From Caenimonas soli (GTDB taxonomy: Bacteria > Pseudomonadota > Gammaproteobacteria > Burkholderiales > Burkholderiaceae_C), in contig NZ_JABJVV010000008.1 in the NCBI RefSeq assembly GCF_013155545.1, positions 230,460 through 294,459 of the forward strand: 64,000 bases of DNA. The letters run 5' to 3'. Shown here in pieces: positions 9,501 through 20,336 of this stretch (position 1 is its first letter; every line of letters begins with the position of its first letter). Both the position numbers and the translations under genes were made by a program. A model generated the notes under the pieces. The model was not told the origin of the DNA, searched no databases, and worked only from the letters and a program-made list of their open reading frames with translations.

Positions 9501-10043
9501 ATGGACGCCATCGACACCGGGCAGCGCAAGTGGTCGCGAGCCGAAGTAGCGGAGCTGCTGATTTCCAGGAACGCTCTCACCGACTTGAAACTGGACCACG
9601 CGCTGCAGATCGTGCGCCTGCTCACGCCCCAGCGCGTGGCCGCCGGCACCGTGCTGATCGAGGAAGGCGTGACCAGCACCGGCTACATGGCCCTGGTGCT
9701 CGAGGGCAAGGCGGTGGTGCTGAACGCCGTACGTGGCAGCGATGATTCCGTCCTTCTGAGCCACCTGGGATGCGGCGCCGTCTTCGGCGAACTGGGTGTG
9801 CTGGATGGCAAGCCGCGGTCGGCCACCGTGACAGCGGTGACCGATATGCACATCGCGGTGCTGGACCGGCCCGGGCTCGCACGTCTGATCGATACCGTGC
9901 CCAGCGTGGCTTGCTCCCTGCTCGGGGCGATCATCGTGCGGGTGGCTGAACGGCTGCGGGCGACCAACACCAAGGTGCAGGATCTGTCGGCCGCGAATCA
10001 GGCGCTGCAGGAACAGCTGAAGAACTCGTCATTGCGGGCTTGA
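9501..10043 (+). CDS. Cyclic nucleotide-binding domain protein
   Basis: 180-aa protein carrying one cNMP-binding beta-barrel (~40-150), with FGELGVLDGKPRSATVTA as the phosphate-binding cassette. It lacks a DNA-binding helix-turn-helix after the barrel; instead a short helical tail (VAERLRATNTKVQDLSAANQ) ends the protein. The last residues (SSLRA) are encoded inside a REP-like repeat, so the tail length may be recent. The ligand and role are unknown. It follows mog by 5 bp and is likely co-transcribed. Confidence 0.85.
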   Translation: MDAIDTGQRKWSRAEVAELLISRNALTDLKLDHALQIVRLLTPQRVAAGTVLIEEGVTSTGYMALVLEGKAVVLNAVRGSDDSVLLSHLGCGAVFGELGVLDGKPRSATVTAVTDMHIAVLDRPGLARLIDTVPSVACSLLGAIIVRVAERLRATNTKVQDLSAANQALQEQLKNSSLRA

Positions 10044-10089
10044 CCCGCAATCCATGACTTCCTGGATCCCGGGTCAAGCCCGGGATGAC
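10028..10089. repeat. REP-like palindromic repeat
   Basis: Two palindromes, ATTGCGGGCTTGACCCGCAAT and ATCCCGGGTCAAGCCCGGGAT, separated by CCATGACTTCCTGG. It shares its second palindrome with the repeat at 6,777-6,842. It overlaps the end of the cNMP-binding gene and lies between convergent genes. Confidence 0.8.
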
Positions 10090-10102
10090 AGCCAGGTCAG
10101 CC

Positions 10103-10873
10103 TTACTTGCCCACCAGCTGCGTCAGCTTGTCGGCCTCGAAGGTTTCCTTCATCGCGGCGTCGTCCGGCACGCACTCTTCCTTCTTGGTCGAAGACAGCT
10201 TCTCGATGGCCTGCCAGATCAGGGAAATCTGGTGCTCGTGGGAAGAAGCGTTGTCGATCAGTCCCTTCATGGCCTGCGACAGCGGGTCGTCGTTTTCGGT
10301 GATGCCGTAGGCGGAGAAACCCAGCTGGTTGGCCACCTGCTCGCGCCGCTTGCTGTCGTCGGCCTGGATGACGCGTGCAGGAATGCCCACGGCGGTCGCG
10401 CCCGCGGGGACAGGCTTGGTCACCACGGCGTTCGACCCCACACTGGCGTTGTCGCCCACCGTGAAACCGCCCAGCACCTTCGCGCCGGCGCCGACCACCA
10501 CGTTGCGGCCCAGCGTCGGGTGGCGCTTGGCGCCCTTGGTCAGCGAGGTGCCGCCCAGGGTGACACCTTGATAGATCGTGCAACCTTCACCGACTTCGGC
10601 TGTCTCGCCGATCACGATGCCCATGCCGTGGTCGATGAACACCTTGTCGGCGATCTTCGCGCCCGGGTGGATCTCGATACCGGTGAACCAGCGCGACAGT
10701 TGCGAGATGAAGCGGCCCAGCCAGCGCATGCCGTGGCCCCACACCCAGTGGGCCAGGCGGTGCAGCACCAGCGCATGCAGCCCCGGATAACAAGTGATCA
10801 CCTCCCACGTGCTGCGCGCGGCAGGATCGCGGTCGAGGATGCACTGGATGTCGGAACGAATGCGCTTGAACAT
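10103..10873 (-). CDS. cysE: Serine O-acetyltransferase
   Basis: 256-aa enzyme that makes O-acetylserine from serine and acetyl-CoA, first step of cysteine synthesis. The left-handed beta-helix hexapeptide region is plain: [45 protein letters not shown], and later [27 protein letters not shown]-terminal [19 protein letters not shown] is standard for the family. Minus strand, 26 bp downstream of trmJ, possibly one transcript. Confidence 0.95.
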   Translation of the reverse strand: MFKRIRSDIQCILDRDPAARSTWEVITCYPGLHALVLHRLAHWVWGHGMRWLGRFISQLSRWFTGIEIHPGAKIADKVFIDHGMGIVIGETAEVGEGCTIYQGVTLGGTSLTKGAKRHPTLGRNVVVGAGAKVLGGFTVGDNASVGSNAVVTKPVPAGATAVGIPARVIQADDSKRREQVANQLGFSAYGITENDDPLSQAMKGLIDNASSHEHQISLIWQAIEKLSSTKKEECVPDDAAMKETFEADKLTQLVGK

Positions 10874-10899
10874 AGGGCTTTATATGCTTATGCCGCAGT

Positions 10900-11628
10900 C
10901 TATCGTTTTACACCGGCGGCTGCTTCGGACATGGCCTTGGCAACACCACGCAGGATGTGGATTTCCTCGGGGGTGAGTTGCGCCCTGTTGAACAGCTGGT
11001 TAAGCCGGGGCATCAGTTTCTTGGGGGCTGCCGGATCCAGGAAGCGGACGTCCACCAGGGCCCGCTCCCAATGCGCCAGCATCCCGGCCACGGCCTGGGC
11101 GTCGGCCAGCCCTTCCACAGGCGCGGGGCGCGGCGAACCCGGGAAACCGCCCAAAGCGGTGCGCCATTCATAGGCGATGACCTGGATCGCCGCCGCCAGG
11201 TTGAGCGAGCCGAAGGCCGGATCGGTGGGAATCGTCAGCGCGGCATGGCAGCGGTAAACGTCGTCGTTGCTCATTCCGAAACGCTCGGAACCGAACAGGA
11301 AGGCGACGCTGTGCGGCGACGCGGCAATAGTTCCCAGATGCTCGCGCGGCGTGAAAGTGGGCGGGCCGAAGTCGCGCGGGGTCATGGCCGTGGCGCAGAG
11401 GTAGGTCACGCCGTCCAGGGCATCGTCCAGCGTGGCCACGATGCGGGCCTTTTCCAGCACGTCGGTCGCGCCGCTGGCGCGCTGTATCGTTTCGTCCCGC
11501 TGCAGCACGTCCGGCCAACGCGGGGCCACCAGCACCAGGTCGTCGAAACCCATGACCTTCATCGCACGGGCGGCCGCGCCGACGTTGCCGGCGTGGCTGG
11601 TGTTGATCAGGATGAAGCGGGTCTTCAT
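10900..11628 (-). CDS. trmJ: tRNA (cytidine/uridine-2'-O-)-methyltransferase TrmJ
   Basis: 242-aa SPOUT-class methyltransferase that 2'-O-methylates position 32 of tRNAs. N-terminus RFILINTSHAGNVGAAARAMK and FLFGSERFGMSNDDVYRCHA, then IPTDPAFGSLNLAAAIQVIAYEW, are the knotted SpoU motifs. The C-terminal helical tail is typical of TrmJ rather than the shorter TrmH. Divergent from suhB, 100 bp away. Confidence 0.92.
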   Translation of the reverse strand: MKTRFILINTSHAGNVGAAARAMKVMGFDDLVLVAPRWPDVLQRDETIQRASGATDVLEKARIVATLDDALDGVTYLCATAMTPRDFGPPTFTPREHLGTIAASPHSVAFLFGSERFGMSNDDVYRCHAALTIPTDPAFGSLNLAAAIQVIAYEWRTALGGFPGSPRPAPVEGLADAQAVAGMLAHWERALVDVRFLDPAAPKKLMPRLNQLFNRAQLTPEEIHILRGVAKAMSEAAAGVKR

Positions 11629-11728
11629 GGGCGCGAAACAGCCCGAAACACGGGGCCGGGTAAAATCAGGCTATTGTCGCCGTCCGCATCGCCGGGCCGC
11701 CCCTTCGGCTCTTCACAGTTAAAAATTC

Positions 11729-12634
11729 ATGTCGTCCCCCAACCTGCATCCCATGCTCAACGTGGCCGTCAAGGCCGCACGCGCCGCCGGCGCCATCATC
11801 AACCGGGCCGCCCTCGATGTCGAGGCGGTGCGCATCTCGCAAAAGCAGGTGAACGACTTCGTGACCGAAGTGGACCATGCCAGCGAAGCCGCGATCATCG
11901 AAACGCTGCTCACGGCCTATCCCCACCACGCCATCTGGGCCGAGGAATCGGGCAAGACCCATGGCACCCAGGGCTCCGAATTCGTGTGGATCATCGATCC
12001 GCTGGACGGCACGACCAACTTCATCCACGGCTTTCCCGTCTATTGCGTCAGCATCGCGCTGGCGGTGAAGGGCAAGATCGAGCAGGCCGTCATCTATGAC
12101 CCCAGCCGCAACGACCTGTTCACGGCGACCAAGGGCCGCGGCGCCTACATGAACGAGCGGCGCATCCGCGTCTCCAAGCGCATCGACCTGCGGCAATGCC
12201 TGATCTCCACGGGCTTCCCGTTCCGCCCGGGCGACAACTTCAACAACTACCTGCGCATGATGGCCGATGTCATGCAGCGCACGGCGGGCCTGCGCCGCCC
12301 GGGCGCAGCCGCGCTCGACCTGGCCTATGTGGCCGCCGGCTTCACCGACGGCTTCTTCGAAACCGGGCTCTCGCCCTGGGACGTGGCCGCCGGCTCGCTG
12401 CTGGTCACCGAAGCCGGTGGCCTGATCGGCAATTTCACGGGCGAATCCGACTTCCTGGAACAGAAGGAATGCGTGGCGGGCAACCCCAAGATCTACGGCC
12501 AGCTGGTGGCCATGCTGGGCAAGTACAGCAAGTTCGCCAGTGCCGGCGAAAAGGCCGCCCTGCGCCAAGCCACGCCTGAGCTGGTGCCGCCGGAAACCAC
12601 GCCCACCGCCACCCTCGACGACGCCGAGTCTTGA
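11729..12634 (+). CDS. suhB: Inositol monophosphatase family protein (SuhB)
   Basis: 301-aa Mg2+-dependent phosphatase. Motifs: [21 protein letters not shown] (metal-binding) and [19 protein letters not shown]. In proteobacteria SuhB also joins the rRNA antitermination complex. N-terminus [19 protein letters not shown] is standard; the C-terminal 35 residues after KYSKF are a poorly conserved extension. Divergent from trmJ, a common beta-proteobacterial pair. Overlaps the mscS start by 4 bp. Confidence 0.94.
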   Translation: MSSPNLHPMLNVAVKAARAAGAIINRAALDVEAVRISQKQVNDFVTEVDHASEAAIIETLLTAYPHHAIWAEESGKTHGTQGSEFVWIIDPLDGTTNFIHGFPVYCVSIALAVKGKIEQAVIYDPSRNDLFTATKGRGAYMNERRIRVSKRIDLRQCLISTGFPFRPGDNFNNYLRMMADVMQRTAGLRRPGAAALDLAYVAAGFTDGFFETGLSPWDVAAGSLLVTEAGGLIGNFTGESDFLEQKECVAGNPKIYGQLVAMLGKYSKFASAGEKAALRQATPELVPPETTPTATLDDAES

Positions 12635-13707
12635 TCGGAGCAACGCGCTTGCAACTGGCGGAGCTGTTGCAAAACCACCCCTGGGCGGTCTTTACCGCGG
12701 TCGCGCTGGCTGCCGTCATCGGCGCCATGGTGGCCCACCGCGTGGGCCGCGCCGTGCTGATGCGCCTGACGCGCGACGCGCCGGTGATCCATGCGGTCCT
12801 CGAGGCGACTGAGCGCGCCGCGGGGGCCGTGCTGCCTCTGGCCGCGATGCAGGTGGTATGGACCGTAGCACCCAACGATCTGGTCCACATCGCCGCGGTG
12901 CGCCACACCAATGGCGTGCTGCTGATCATCGCCCTCACCTGGCTGGCCACTCGCGTGGTTGCGGGCCTGTCGAACGGCATCGTCGCCCGCCATCCGGTCA
13001 CGGTGCAAGACAACCTGCAGGCCCGCCGCATCCATACGCAAGCCAAGGTGCTGGCGCGTAGCGCCATGGTGCTGATCTCGCTGGGCGGGGTCGCCATGGC
13101 GCTCATGACTTTCCCCGGCGCGCGCCAGCTCGGGGCCAGCCTGCTGGCTTCGGCCGGTGTGCTGGGCATCGTCGGCGGCATGGCAGCGCGGCCGGTGTTC
13201 AGCAACCTGATCGCCGGCCTGCAACTGGCATTGGCCCAGCCGATACGGATGGACGACGTCCTGATCGTCAAGGGCGAGAACGGCCGGGTCGAGGAGATCA
13301 CCGGCACCTACGTGGTCCTGAAGCTGTGGGACGAGCGGCGCATGATCGTTCCGCTGCAATGGTTCATCGAGAACCCGTTCGAGAACTGGACGCGCAGCAC
13401 CTCGCAGCTGCTGCAAAGCGTATTCCTGCACCTGGATTTCGCGACGCCGCTGGAGCCGCTGCGCGCCGAGGCCCAGCGCGTGGTCGAAGAAGCGCACGAG
13501 TGGGACGAGCGCGTGTGTTCGCTGATGGTGACTGACACCACCGAGCGCACGATGAAAGTGCGGATCCTGGTTTCCGCCGCGAGCTCGGGCCAGGCGTTCG
13601 ACCTGGGTTGCAAGGTTCGCGAGGCATTGATCGCATTCGTCGCGCGCGAATACCCCGCTTGCCTGCCCCGCATGCGCTGGATGGACCCGCAGGCAGAGCC
13701 CGCCTAG
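12631..13707 (+). CDS. Mechanosensitive ion channel family protein (MscS type)
   Basis: 358-aa inner-membrane protein with hydrophobic helices at ~15-35, 60-85, 95-115 and 145-180. The pore-lining and beta-domain region of MscS is recognisable in [39 protein letters not shown] and the following [24 protein letters not shown]. Gates solute efflux on osmotic downshock by homology. Starts at a TTG overlapping the suhB stop, which implies coupling; no nearby ATG fits. Confidence 0.88.
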   Translation: MIGATRLQLAELLQNHPWAVFTAVALAAVIGAMVAHRVGRAVLMRLTRDAPVIHAVLEATERAAGAVLPLAAMQVVWTVAPNDLVHIAAVRHTNGVLLIIALTWLATRVVAGLSNGIVARHPVTVQDNLQARRIHTQAKVLARSAMVLISLGGVAMALMTFPGARQLGASLLASAGVLGIVGGMAARPVFSNLIAGLQLALAQPIRMDDVLIVKGENGRVEEITGTYVVLKLWDERRMIVPLQWFIENPFENWTRSTSQLLQSVFLHLDFATPLEPLRAEAQRVVEEAHEWDERVCSLMVTDTTERTMKVRILVSAASSGQAFDLGCKVREALIAFVAREYPACLPRMRWMDPQAEPA

Positions 13708-13721
13708 AATCTTTCGCAACC

Positions 13722-16340
13722 TTGACCAGCCCGCTCTCCCCCGCCGCCACCGGGCCCGCCCCGGCCCATACGCCGATGATGGCCCAGTACCTGGCCATCA
13801 AGGCGGAGCACCCGAACACGCTGGTGTTCTACCGCATGGGCGATTTCTACGAGCTGTTCTACAGCGACGCCGAGAAAGCCGCCCGCCTGCTGGACATCAC
13901 GCTGACGCGGCGCGGCAACTCGGGCGGCGAGCCAGTCGTGATGGCCGGCGTGCCCTTCCACTCGGTCGAAGGCTACCTCGCCCGGCTGATCAAGCAGGGC
14001 GAGTCGGTGGCGATCTGCGAGCAGACCGGCGATGTCGCCACGTCCAAGGGGCCGGTGGAGCGCAAGGTGGTGCGGGTGGTCACGCCCGGCACCCTGACCG
14101 ATACGGAGCTCCTGAACGACAAGAGCGAAGCCATCCTGTTGGCGGTGCACCAGGGCTCGCGCCATCGCCTGGGCTTGGCCTGGCTCAGCGTGACGCAAGG
14201 TGCGTTGCAGCTGGCCGAGTGCGCAGCCGACGAACTCGAGGGCTGGATCGCCCGCATCGCCCCGAGCGAACTGCTTTTCAGCGCCGATGTCACGCCGGCT
14301 TTCGAGCAGCGGCTCAAAGCGTTGCGGTTCTCCGGCTCGCTCTCGCTGACCCAACGCCCTGAGTGGCAATTCGAATCGGGCCTGGGCCTGCGCAAGCTGC
14401 TGGAGCAGCTCAATAGCGCGACTCTGGCGGCGTGGAGCGCCGAGGAACTGGTGCACGCACACGCCGCGGCAGCGGCCCTGCTGACCTATGCCGAGCACAC
14501 CCAGGGCCGCGCGCTCTCGCATGTGCAAAGCCTGGAGGTCCAGCGCGACGACGAGCTGATCGACCTGCCGGTCACGACCCGGCGCAACCTGGAACTGGTG
14601 CAGACGCTGAGGGGCGAGGACTCCCCCACCCTCTTCTCTCTGCTCGATTCCTGCATGACCGGCATGGGCAGCCGCATGCTCAAGTCCTGGCTGCTGGAGC
14701 CGCGCCGCGAGCGCACCCAGGCGCAGCTGCGGCTGGACGCCATCACCCTGCTACGCGAAGGCCTCTGGCAGCCGTTGCGCGCCGAACTCAAGGGCTGCAG
14801 CGACGTCGAGCGGATCACCGCGCGCATCGCGCTGCGCCAGGTGCGCCCGCGCGAGCTGGTGGGCCTGCGCCAATCGCTGGAAAAATCGGCGCAACTCTCG
14901 CAGCGCTTGCAGGGACTCGATTCGCTGCTGGCCGAGATCGCAGCCGGCATGGCGCCGCCCGCCGGCTGCGCGCAGCTGCTGGCCCGCACCATCCTGGAAG
15001 AACCGGCGGCCCTGGTTCGCGACGGCGGCGTCATCGCCGCCGGGCTGGACGCAGAACTCGACGAGCTGCGCGCCATCCAGGACAACTGCGACGGTTTCCT
15101 GCTCGACCTGGAGACCCGCGAGAAGGCCCGCACCGGCATCGCCAACCTGCGCGTGCAGTTCAACAAGGTGCACGGCTTCTACATCGAGATCACCCAGGGC
15201 CAGCTGGACAAGGTGCCAACCGACTACCGCCGCCGCCAGACCCTGAAGAACGCCGAGCGCTTCATCACGCCGGAGCTCAAGACCTTCGAGGACAAGGCGC
15301 TGTCGGCGCAAGACCGGGCCCTGGCCCGCGAGAAATGGTTGTACGAGCAGTTGCTGGACCAGCTGCAAGCCCATGTGCCCACACTCACGCGGCTGGCCCG
15401 CGCGATCGCCTCGCTCGACACGCTGTGCGCCCTGGCCGAGCGTTCGCTCACGCTCAACTGGTGCCGCCCGCAGTTCTCCAAGGAACCGGGCATCGAGATT
15501 TCGCAGGGACGCCATCCGGTGGTGGAGAGCCGGCTGGCCGAGACCAGCGCCGGCAGCTTCATCGCCAACGACACGCGCCTGGGCCCCAAGCAGCGCATGC
15601 AGGTCATCACCGGTCCCAACATGGGCGGCAAGTCGACCTACATGCGCCAGGTGGCACTGGTCTGCCTGCTGGCCGCCATGGGCTCCTACGTGCCGGCCAG
15701 CGCCTGCCGCCTCGGCCCGATGGACGCGATCCATACCCGCATCGGGGCGGCGGACGACCTGGCCAACGCCCAGTCCACCTTCATGCTGGAGATGACGGAA
15801 GCGGCGCAGATCCTGCACGCGGCGTCGCCCAGTTCGCTGGTCCTCATGGATGAGATCGGCCGGGGCACCTCCACCTTCGACGGCCTGGCCCTGGCCTCCG
15901 GCATCGCCGCGCACCTGCACGACAAGACCCAGTCGTACACCCTGTTCGCCACCCATTACTTCGAGCTGACCGAATTCCCGGCGAAGCACCATGCCGCCGT
16001 GAACGTGCACGTGAGCGCCGCCGAGTCGGGCTCGGACATCGTTTTCCTGCATGAGATTCAGCCGGGACCGGCCAGCCGCAGCTACGGCATCCAGGTCGCC
16101 CGGCTCGCGGGCATGCCCGCCGGGGTCGTGAACCACGCGCGGCACGCCCTCACGGCCTTGGAAACCCAGCAAACGCTGAGCCGCGAGCAGGTAGACTTGT
16201 TCGCACCTCCGCCGGCGGCCGACGCGCCCACGCACAGCGCCGTGGAAGCGGCAGTGGCGGCATTGAATCCGGACGCACTCAGCCCGCGCGAAGCGCTCGA
16301 CGCCCTGTACGCCCTGAAGAAGATGGGAGAAAAACTATGA
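13722..16340 (+). CDS. mutS: DNA mismatch repair protein MutS
   Basis: 872-aa mismatch recognition ATPase. The mismatch-binding loop lies in [15 protein letters not shown]; Walker A is [13 protein letters not shown], the signature STFMLEMTE and Walker [20 protein letters not shown], followed by FATHYFELT. Full length for MutS. I chose the TTG at 13722 ([20 protein letters not shown]) because the Pro-rich lead with HTPMM is common in beta-proteobacteria; the ATG at 13776 is the alternative. It starts 14 bp after mscS and overlaps the next gene by 4 bp. Confidence 0.95.
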   Translation: MTSPLSPAATGPAPAHTPMMAQYLAIKAEHPNTLVFYRMGDFYELFYSDAEKAARLLDITLTRRGNSGGEPVVMAGVPFHSVEGYLARLIKQGESVAICEQTGDVATSKGPVERKVVRVVTPGTLTDTELLNDKSEAILLAVHQGSRHRLGLAWLSVTQGALQLAECAADELEGWIARIAPSELLFSADVTPAFEQRLKALRFSGSLSLTQRPEWQFESGLGLRKLLEQLNSATLAAWSAEELVHAHAAAAALLTYAEHTQGRALSHVQSLEVQRDDELIDLPVTTRRNLELVQTLRGEDSPTLFSLLDSCMTGMGSRMLKSWLLEPRRERTQAQLRLDAITLLREGLWQPLRAELKGCSDVERITARIALRQVRPRELVGLRQSLEKSAQLSQRLQGLDSLLAEIAAGMAPPAGCAQLLARTILEEPAALVRDGGVIAAGLDAELDELRAIQDNCDGFLLDLETREKARTGIANLRVQFNKVHGFYIEITQGQLDKVPTDYRRRQTLKNAERFITPELKTFEDKALSAQDRALAREKWLYEQLLDQLQAHVPTLTRLARAIASLDTLCALAERSLTLNWCRPQFSKEPGIEISQGRHPVVESRLAETSAGSFIANDTRLGPKQRMQVITGPNMGGKSTYMRQVALVCLLAAMGSYVPASACRLGPMDAIHTRIGAADDLANAQSTFMLEMTEAAQILHAASPSSLVLMDEIGRGTSTFDGLALASGIAAHLHDKTQSYTLFATHYFELTEFPAKHHAAVNVHVSAAESGSDIVFLHEIQPGPASRSYGIQVARLAGMPAGVVNHARHALTALETQQTLSREQVDLFAPPPAADAPTHSAVEAAVAALNPDALSPREALDALYALKKMGEKL

Positions 16341-17164
16341 CTTACTGCGTCGGCATCAAACTGAATGCGGGGCTGGTGTTCCTGGCCGATTCGCGCACCA
16401 ACGCGGGCGTGGACCACATCAGCACTTTCCGCAAGACGATCGTGTACGAGCGCCCCGGCGATCGCTTCATGGTGCTGTTATCGGCCGGCAACCTGAGCAT
16501 CGCGCAATCGGTGCGCGAGATCCTGCAAGTGGAGCAGCTCAAGGAAGGCCCGGAGGGCGAGACCCTCACCATCTGGAACGCCAAGAGCATGTTCGACGCG
16601 GCGCGGGTGCTGGGCAACGCGGTGCGCCACGTCTATGACCGCGACGCCGAAGCGCTGAAGTACGCCGGCGTGGAGTTCAACGTCTCGCTGATCTTCGGCG
16701 GCCAGATCCGCGGCGAAGGCATGCGCCTGTTCCATGTCTATTCGGCCGGCAACTTCATCGAGGCCACGCCCGAGACTGCCTATTTCCAGATCGGCGAATC
16801 GAAGTACGGCAAGCCGGTGTTGGACCGGGTGATCACACCCGATACGCCGCTGGACGAAGCAGCGAAGTGCGCGCTGGTGTCGATGGACTCCACGATGAAG
16901 TCCAACCTGTCGGTGGGTCCGCCCCTCGACCTGGTGGTCTATGAAGCCAACCGCTTCGAGACCGACAAGATCGTGTGCATCGACATGCAGAACCCCTATT
17001 ACCGCATGCTGCACAGCAGCTGGGGCCAGAAGCTGCGCGAAGTGTTCGACAGCCTGGAAGACCCGGTCTGGGACGACGCCCACACCGAGGTGCCGCTGAA
17101 ATGCCCCGATGCGCGCAACAAGCCGCTCAAGAAGATCACCCGGCCCGATGAGCGCTTGATTTGA
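16337..17164 (+). CDS. Proteasome-type protease (Anbu/BPH family)
   Basis: 275-aa N-terminal-nucleophile hydrolase related to HslV and 20S beta subunits, described as Anbu or beta-proteobacterial proteasome homologue. Thr2 ([22 protein letters not shown]) is the predicted nucleophile after Met removal, with Asp/Lys partners in the ADSRTN and STFRKTIVY strands. The family occurs next to alpha-E, transglutaminase-like or hydrolase genes, and no dedicated ATPase partner is encoded here. Overlaps both mutS and the following hydrolase by 4 bp. Confidence 0.88.
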   Translation: MTYCVGIKLNAGLVFLADSRTNAGVDHISTFRKTIVYERPGDRFMVLLSAGNLSIAQSVREILQVEQLKEGPEGETLTIWNAKSMFDAARVLGNAVRHVYDRDAEALKYAGVEFNVSLIFGGQIRGEGMRLFHVYSAGNFIEATPETAYFQIGESKYGKPVLDRVITPDTPLDEAAKCALVSMDSTMKSNLSVGPPLDLVVYEANRFETDKIVCIDMQNPYYRMLHSSWGQKLREVFDSLEDPVWDDAHTEVPLKCPDARNKPLKKITRPDERLI

Positions 17165-17970
17165 GCCTGGTTGTTTTTTCGCACGCCAACAGCTTCCCTG
17201 CCGCCACCTACGGCGTGATGTTCAGGAACCTGCGTTCGCGGGGCTTCACCGTGAAAGCAGTGGACAAGTTCGGCCACGCGCCGGAATACCCCGTTACGAA
17301 CAACTGGCGCTATCTGGTACAGCAGCTGCACGATTTCGCCACGCAGCACGTCGAAAAACAGGGCGAGCCCGCCTTCCTGGTGGGCCATTCGCTCGGCGGT
17401 TTTCTGAGCCTGATGTGCGCCGCGCGCTACCCGCATCTCGCCAAGGGCGTGCTGCTGATCGATTCGCCGTTGCTGGGCGGCTGGAAGGCCACGGCCCTGG
17501 GCGCGATGAAGCGCACGCAACTGGTGGGCTCGATCTCGCCGGGCCGCGTCAGCCGCCGGCGCAAGAACCGCTGGCCCACGTCCGAAGCCGCCTTCGAGCA
17601 TTTCCGCCACAAGAAGGCTTTCGCGCATTGGCAGGAGCAGGTGCTGCACGACTACATCGAGCATTGCACCCACGACGAAGACGGCGAGCGAGTACTGAGC
17701 TTCGACCGCGACGTCGAAACGGCCATCTACAACACCTTGCCGGACAACCTGGATCGCATGCTGCGGCGCCATCCGCTGAAATGCCCGGTGGCCTTCATCG
17801 GCGCGCGCCAATCCGAGGAAATGCAGCAGGTCGGCCTGGCCATGACCCAGAAGGTCACGGGCGGCCGGATCATGATGTTGGACGGCAGCCATCTCTTCCC
17901 GATGGAAAAGCCCATTGCTACCGCTGCCGCCATTGAAGCCGCATTGCGCGGCTTCGATTTTCCCCAATGA
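17161..17970 (+). CDS. Alpha/beta hydrolase
   Basis: 269-aa alpha/beta-fold hydrolase. Nucleophile elbow GHSLGG (FLVGHSLGGFLSLMCA); an N-terminal VVFSHANSFPAATYGVM block gives the oxyanion side, and a late DGSHLFPMEKP holds the likely catalytic His. No signal peptide, so probably cytoplasmic. Substrate unknown. The start is a TTG overlapping the Anbu stop (TTGA), implying translational coupling to the protease gene. Confidence 0.87.
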   Translation: MSLVVFSHANSFPAATYGVMFRNLRSRGFTVKAVDKFGHAPEYPVTNNWRYLVQQLHDFATQHVEKQGEPAFLVGHSLGGFLSLMCAARYPHLAKGVLLIDSPLLGGWKATALGAMKRTQLVGSISPGRVSRRRKNRWPTSEAAFEHFRHKKAFAHWQEQVLHDYIEHCTHDEDGERVLSFDRDVETAIYNTLPDNLDRMLRRHPLKCPVAFIGARQSEEMQQVGLAMTQKVTGGRIMMLDGSHLFPMEKPIATAAAIEAALRGFDFPQ

Positions 17971-18082
17971 GCGCCTAAGTTTTCGCCGGCACTGTTGCAG
18001 TGCAGCATTTAGGGCATGGTCCTACAGAGCGGAGCCCCCTGGGCTCACAACTTGCTTGCTCACCAGTCGGCACATTCAGTAC

Positions 18083-18835
18083 ATGGACTCAACACAAGCA
18101 ATTCCCTCTTCCTCGGCATTTGGTGCGCCGTCTCTTGCGATGCTGGCGACTGAACCTTTACGAGCACTATTCGACTACTTCGGCGCCCGCGTCGGCTCCC
18201 AACCGTCGCACGTTGGCGATGGCCATCCGGTCGTGGTGTACCCCGGCTTGGGTGCAGGTGCCTTCAACACCTCGCATTTGCGCAGCTTCCTGAAGGACTC
18301 GGGTTTCACCGTGCACGACTGGGAAGGCGGCGTGAACACCGGCCCCGAAGGCATCTTCGACGACTGGCTGGGCAGCCTGGACGATAGGGTGCGCGACCTG
18401 CACCGCTCGCACGAGCGTAAGGTCAGCCTGATCGGCTGGAGCCTGGGCGGCGTGTATGCACGCGAGATCGCCAAGCGCTGTCCGGGATCGGTGCGGCAGG
18501 TCATCACGCTCGGAACCCCCTTCGCATCGCTGGGCGGGGGCAACCACGCGGGCACCGTCTTCAAATTGCTGAACAAGGACAAGGCGCACCTGCCGCCGGA
18601 TCTGCAGGCGCGACTGCGCGAGCGCCCGCCGGTGCCCACCACCTCGGTTTACAGCAAGTCCGACGGCATCGTGTCCTGGCGCGGCTGCATCGAGAAAAAG
18701 ACCGAGCGCTCGGAAAGCGTGGAGGTCTCGGCCAGCCACCTGGGCATGGTGACCCACCCGCAGGTGCTGCGCGTCATCGTCGATCGCCTGTCGCAGCCCG
18801 AGGGGAAATGGCGCCCGCTCAAGGTGCCCAGGTAA
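18083..18835 (+). CDS. Esterase/lipase-like alpha/beta hydrolase
   Basis: 250-aa protein with a lipase nucleophile elbow GWSLGG ([19 protein letters not shown]) after a [20 protein letters not shown] lid-type N-terminus; [15 protein letters not shown] and SKSDGIVSW look like the acid region and [12 protein letters not shown] the catalytic His. No clear signal peptide. It resembles triacylglycerol lipase-like hydrolases; the natural substrate is unknown. I used the ATG at 18083. Convergent with uppP, with a 17-bp overlap. Confidence 0.82.
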   Translation: MDSTQAIPSSSAFGAPSLAMLATEPLRALFDYFGARVGSQPSHVGDGHPVVVYPGLGAGAFNTSHLRSFLKDSGFTVHDWEGGVNTGPEGIFDDWLGSLDDRVRDLHRSHERKVSLIGWSLGGVYAREIAKRCPGSVRQVITLGTPFASLGGGNHAGTVFKLLNKDKAHLPPDLQARLRERPPVPTTSVYSKSDGIVSWRGCIEKKTERSESVEVSASHLGMVTHPQVLRVIVDRLSQPEGKWRPLKVPR

Positions 18836-19646
18836 CCCAGCCCGTGACCGAGGTGGCCAGCACCACGATGCCGAAGGCAATGCGATACCAGGCAAACGGC
18901 GTGAAGCTGTGGGTGGAGATGTAGCGCAGCAGCCAGCGCACGCACAGCCAGGCGCTGATGAACGAGAACACCAGCCCCACCGCGAAGATCGGCAGGTCGG
19001 CAATCGTCAGCAGGGCCCGCTGCTTGTACAGGCTGTAGGCGCCCGCACCCACCAGCGTGGGGATCGCCAGGTAGAACGAGAAATCGGTCGCTGCCTTGCG
19101 CGACAGGCCCAGCAGCATGCCGCCGATGATGGTGGCGCCGCTGCGGCTGGTGCCGGGGATCATGGCCAGGCATTGGACCAGGCCGACCTTCAGCGCGTAT
19201 TTCCAGTCCATGTCTTCGGCTTCGCGCACCGTGACGGTCTGGCGGTCGCGTTTCTCTGCCCACAAGATCACGAAGCCGCCCAGGATGAAGGTGCTGGCCA
19301 CCACCGCGGGCGTGAACAGGTGCTGCTGGATCGCCTTGCCGAACAGCAGGCCCAATACAACGGCGGGGAAGAATGCAATCAGCACGTTCAGTGTGAACAG
19401 CTGGGCCGCGCGCTCGGTGGGAAGCGCCTGCAGCGTCTGCCGGATTTTCTGCCAGTACACGATGATGACGGCCAGGATCGCGCCGGTCTGGATCGCGATG
19501 TCGAAGACCTTGGCCTTTTCGTCGTCGAAACCCAGCAGCGCTCCCGCAAGGATGAGGTGGCCGGTGCTGGAGATCGGAAGAAACTCGGTCAGGCCCTCGA
19601 CGACTCCCATCACCGCTGCCTTGACCAGCAAAACAATATCCAACAC
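18819..19646 (-). CDS. uppP: Undecaprenyl-diphosphatase
   Basis: 275-aa polytopic membrane enzyme (BacA/UppP) that recycles undecaprenyl pyrophosphate for peptidoglycan and O-antigen synthesis. Motifs: [19 protein letters not shown] (catalytic Glu and Ser) and [19 protein letters not shown] (second catalytic loop). About eight hydrophobic helices are apparent. Length is normal. Confidence 0.96.
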   Translation of the reverse strand: MLDIVLLVKAAVMGVVEGLTEFLPISSTGHLILAGALLGFDDEKAKVFDIAIQTGAILAVIIVYWQKIRQTLQALPTERAAQLFTLNVLIAFFPAVVLGLLFGKAIQQHLFTPAVVASTFILGGFVILWAEKRDRQTVTVREAEDMDWKYALKVGLVQCLAMIPGTSRSGATIIGGMLLGLSRKAATDFSFYLAIPTLVGAGAYSLYKQRALLTIADLPIFAVGLVFSFISAWLCVRWLLRYISTHSFTPFAWYRIAFGIVVLATSVTGWVTWAP

Positions 19647-19667
19647 GCGCTCCAGGCAAAGCCCGGA

Positions 19668-20144
19668 TTATCGCCTGCTCGGCCGTGCCTGATAACCGTG
19701 CTCGATGTCGCGCTTGTCCTGCTCTGCGGCGGCCATCGCCTCCTTGAGCACTTGTTTCTTGAGTAGCGGCGCGAGCCAGCCCAGTAGCGGCGGCGTCGGT
19801 ATGCGGATGGTGATGTCCACCCGCGTGCCGCTGCGGCCGCCCTCGCTGGCCGGAACGAAACCGAAGTCCATCGTCCCGCCTTTGTTGAAACCGTCGATGG
19901 ACACATCGTGGATGCTGCCGTCTTCGTCGATCACCCGGTCGAACAGGTCGTGCTGCCGCATGCCGAGCAGGCGAACATGCTGCCTGAAGCGGGCGCGGCG
20001 CGGCTCCTGGGCCAGCAGTTCGAACCGCAGGTTGGGATGCACGTTCGCATCGATGTGGTGCTGGATGTCGGTGAACTGCGCGCGCACTGTGGCGGGCGAC
20101 GCGCCGATCCAGAGCTGATGCTTGACTTCGACGGTACGGGGCAT
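19668..20144 (-). CDS. SRPBCC family protein
   Basis: 158-aa protein with the START/SRPBCC polyketide-cyclase-like pattern: MPRTVEVKHQLWIGASPATVRAQFTDIQHH at the start, an RVDITIRIPTPPLLGWL strand and a C-terminal helix (LKEAMAAAEQDKRDIE) that would close the hydrophobic pocket. The ligand is unknown. I used the ATG at 20144; the open frame continues far upstream, antisense to the sigma factor, without domains. Minus strand, 21 bp upstream of uppP. Confidence 0.8.
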   Translation of the reverse strand: MPRTVEVKHQLWIGASPATVRAQFTDIQHHIDANVHPNLRFELLAQEPRRARFRQHVRLLGMRQHDLFDRVIDEDGSIHDVSIDGFNKGGTMDFGFVPASEGGRSGTRVDITIRIPTPPLLGWLAPLLKKQVLKEAMAAAEQDKRDIEHGYQARPSRR

Positions 20145-20336
20145 GGTGGTCTCCTGATGGCGATTGACGCTGGGAGTACGGGCCGCCGGAACATTCGGAT
20201 GCATCCGTCGAGCACCGTGCGACGTAAACAGGATATGACCGCGATCGCCCTTGGGGACCCCGCTCGTATCTTGCCCCCCATGTGGCAAGAGGCGGGGCCA
20301 CGGCATCCCGGCAGTAAAGGCAGCCCCCTTCAAGGC

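Noticed and set aside
20188..20227. GGAAC...CGTAA as an ECF self-promoter
   Set aside because: The spacing between the two elements is about 30 bp, too long for an ECF promoter.
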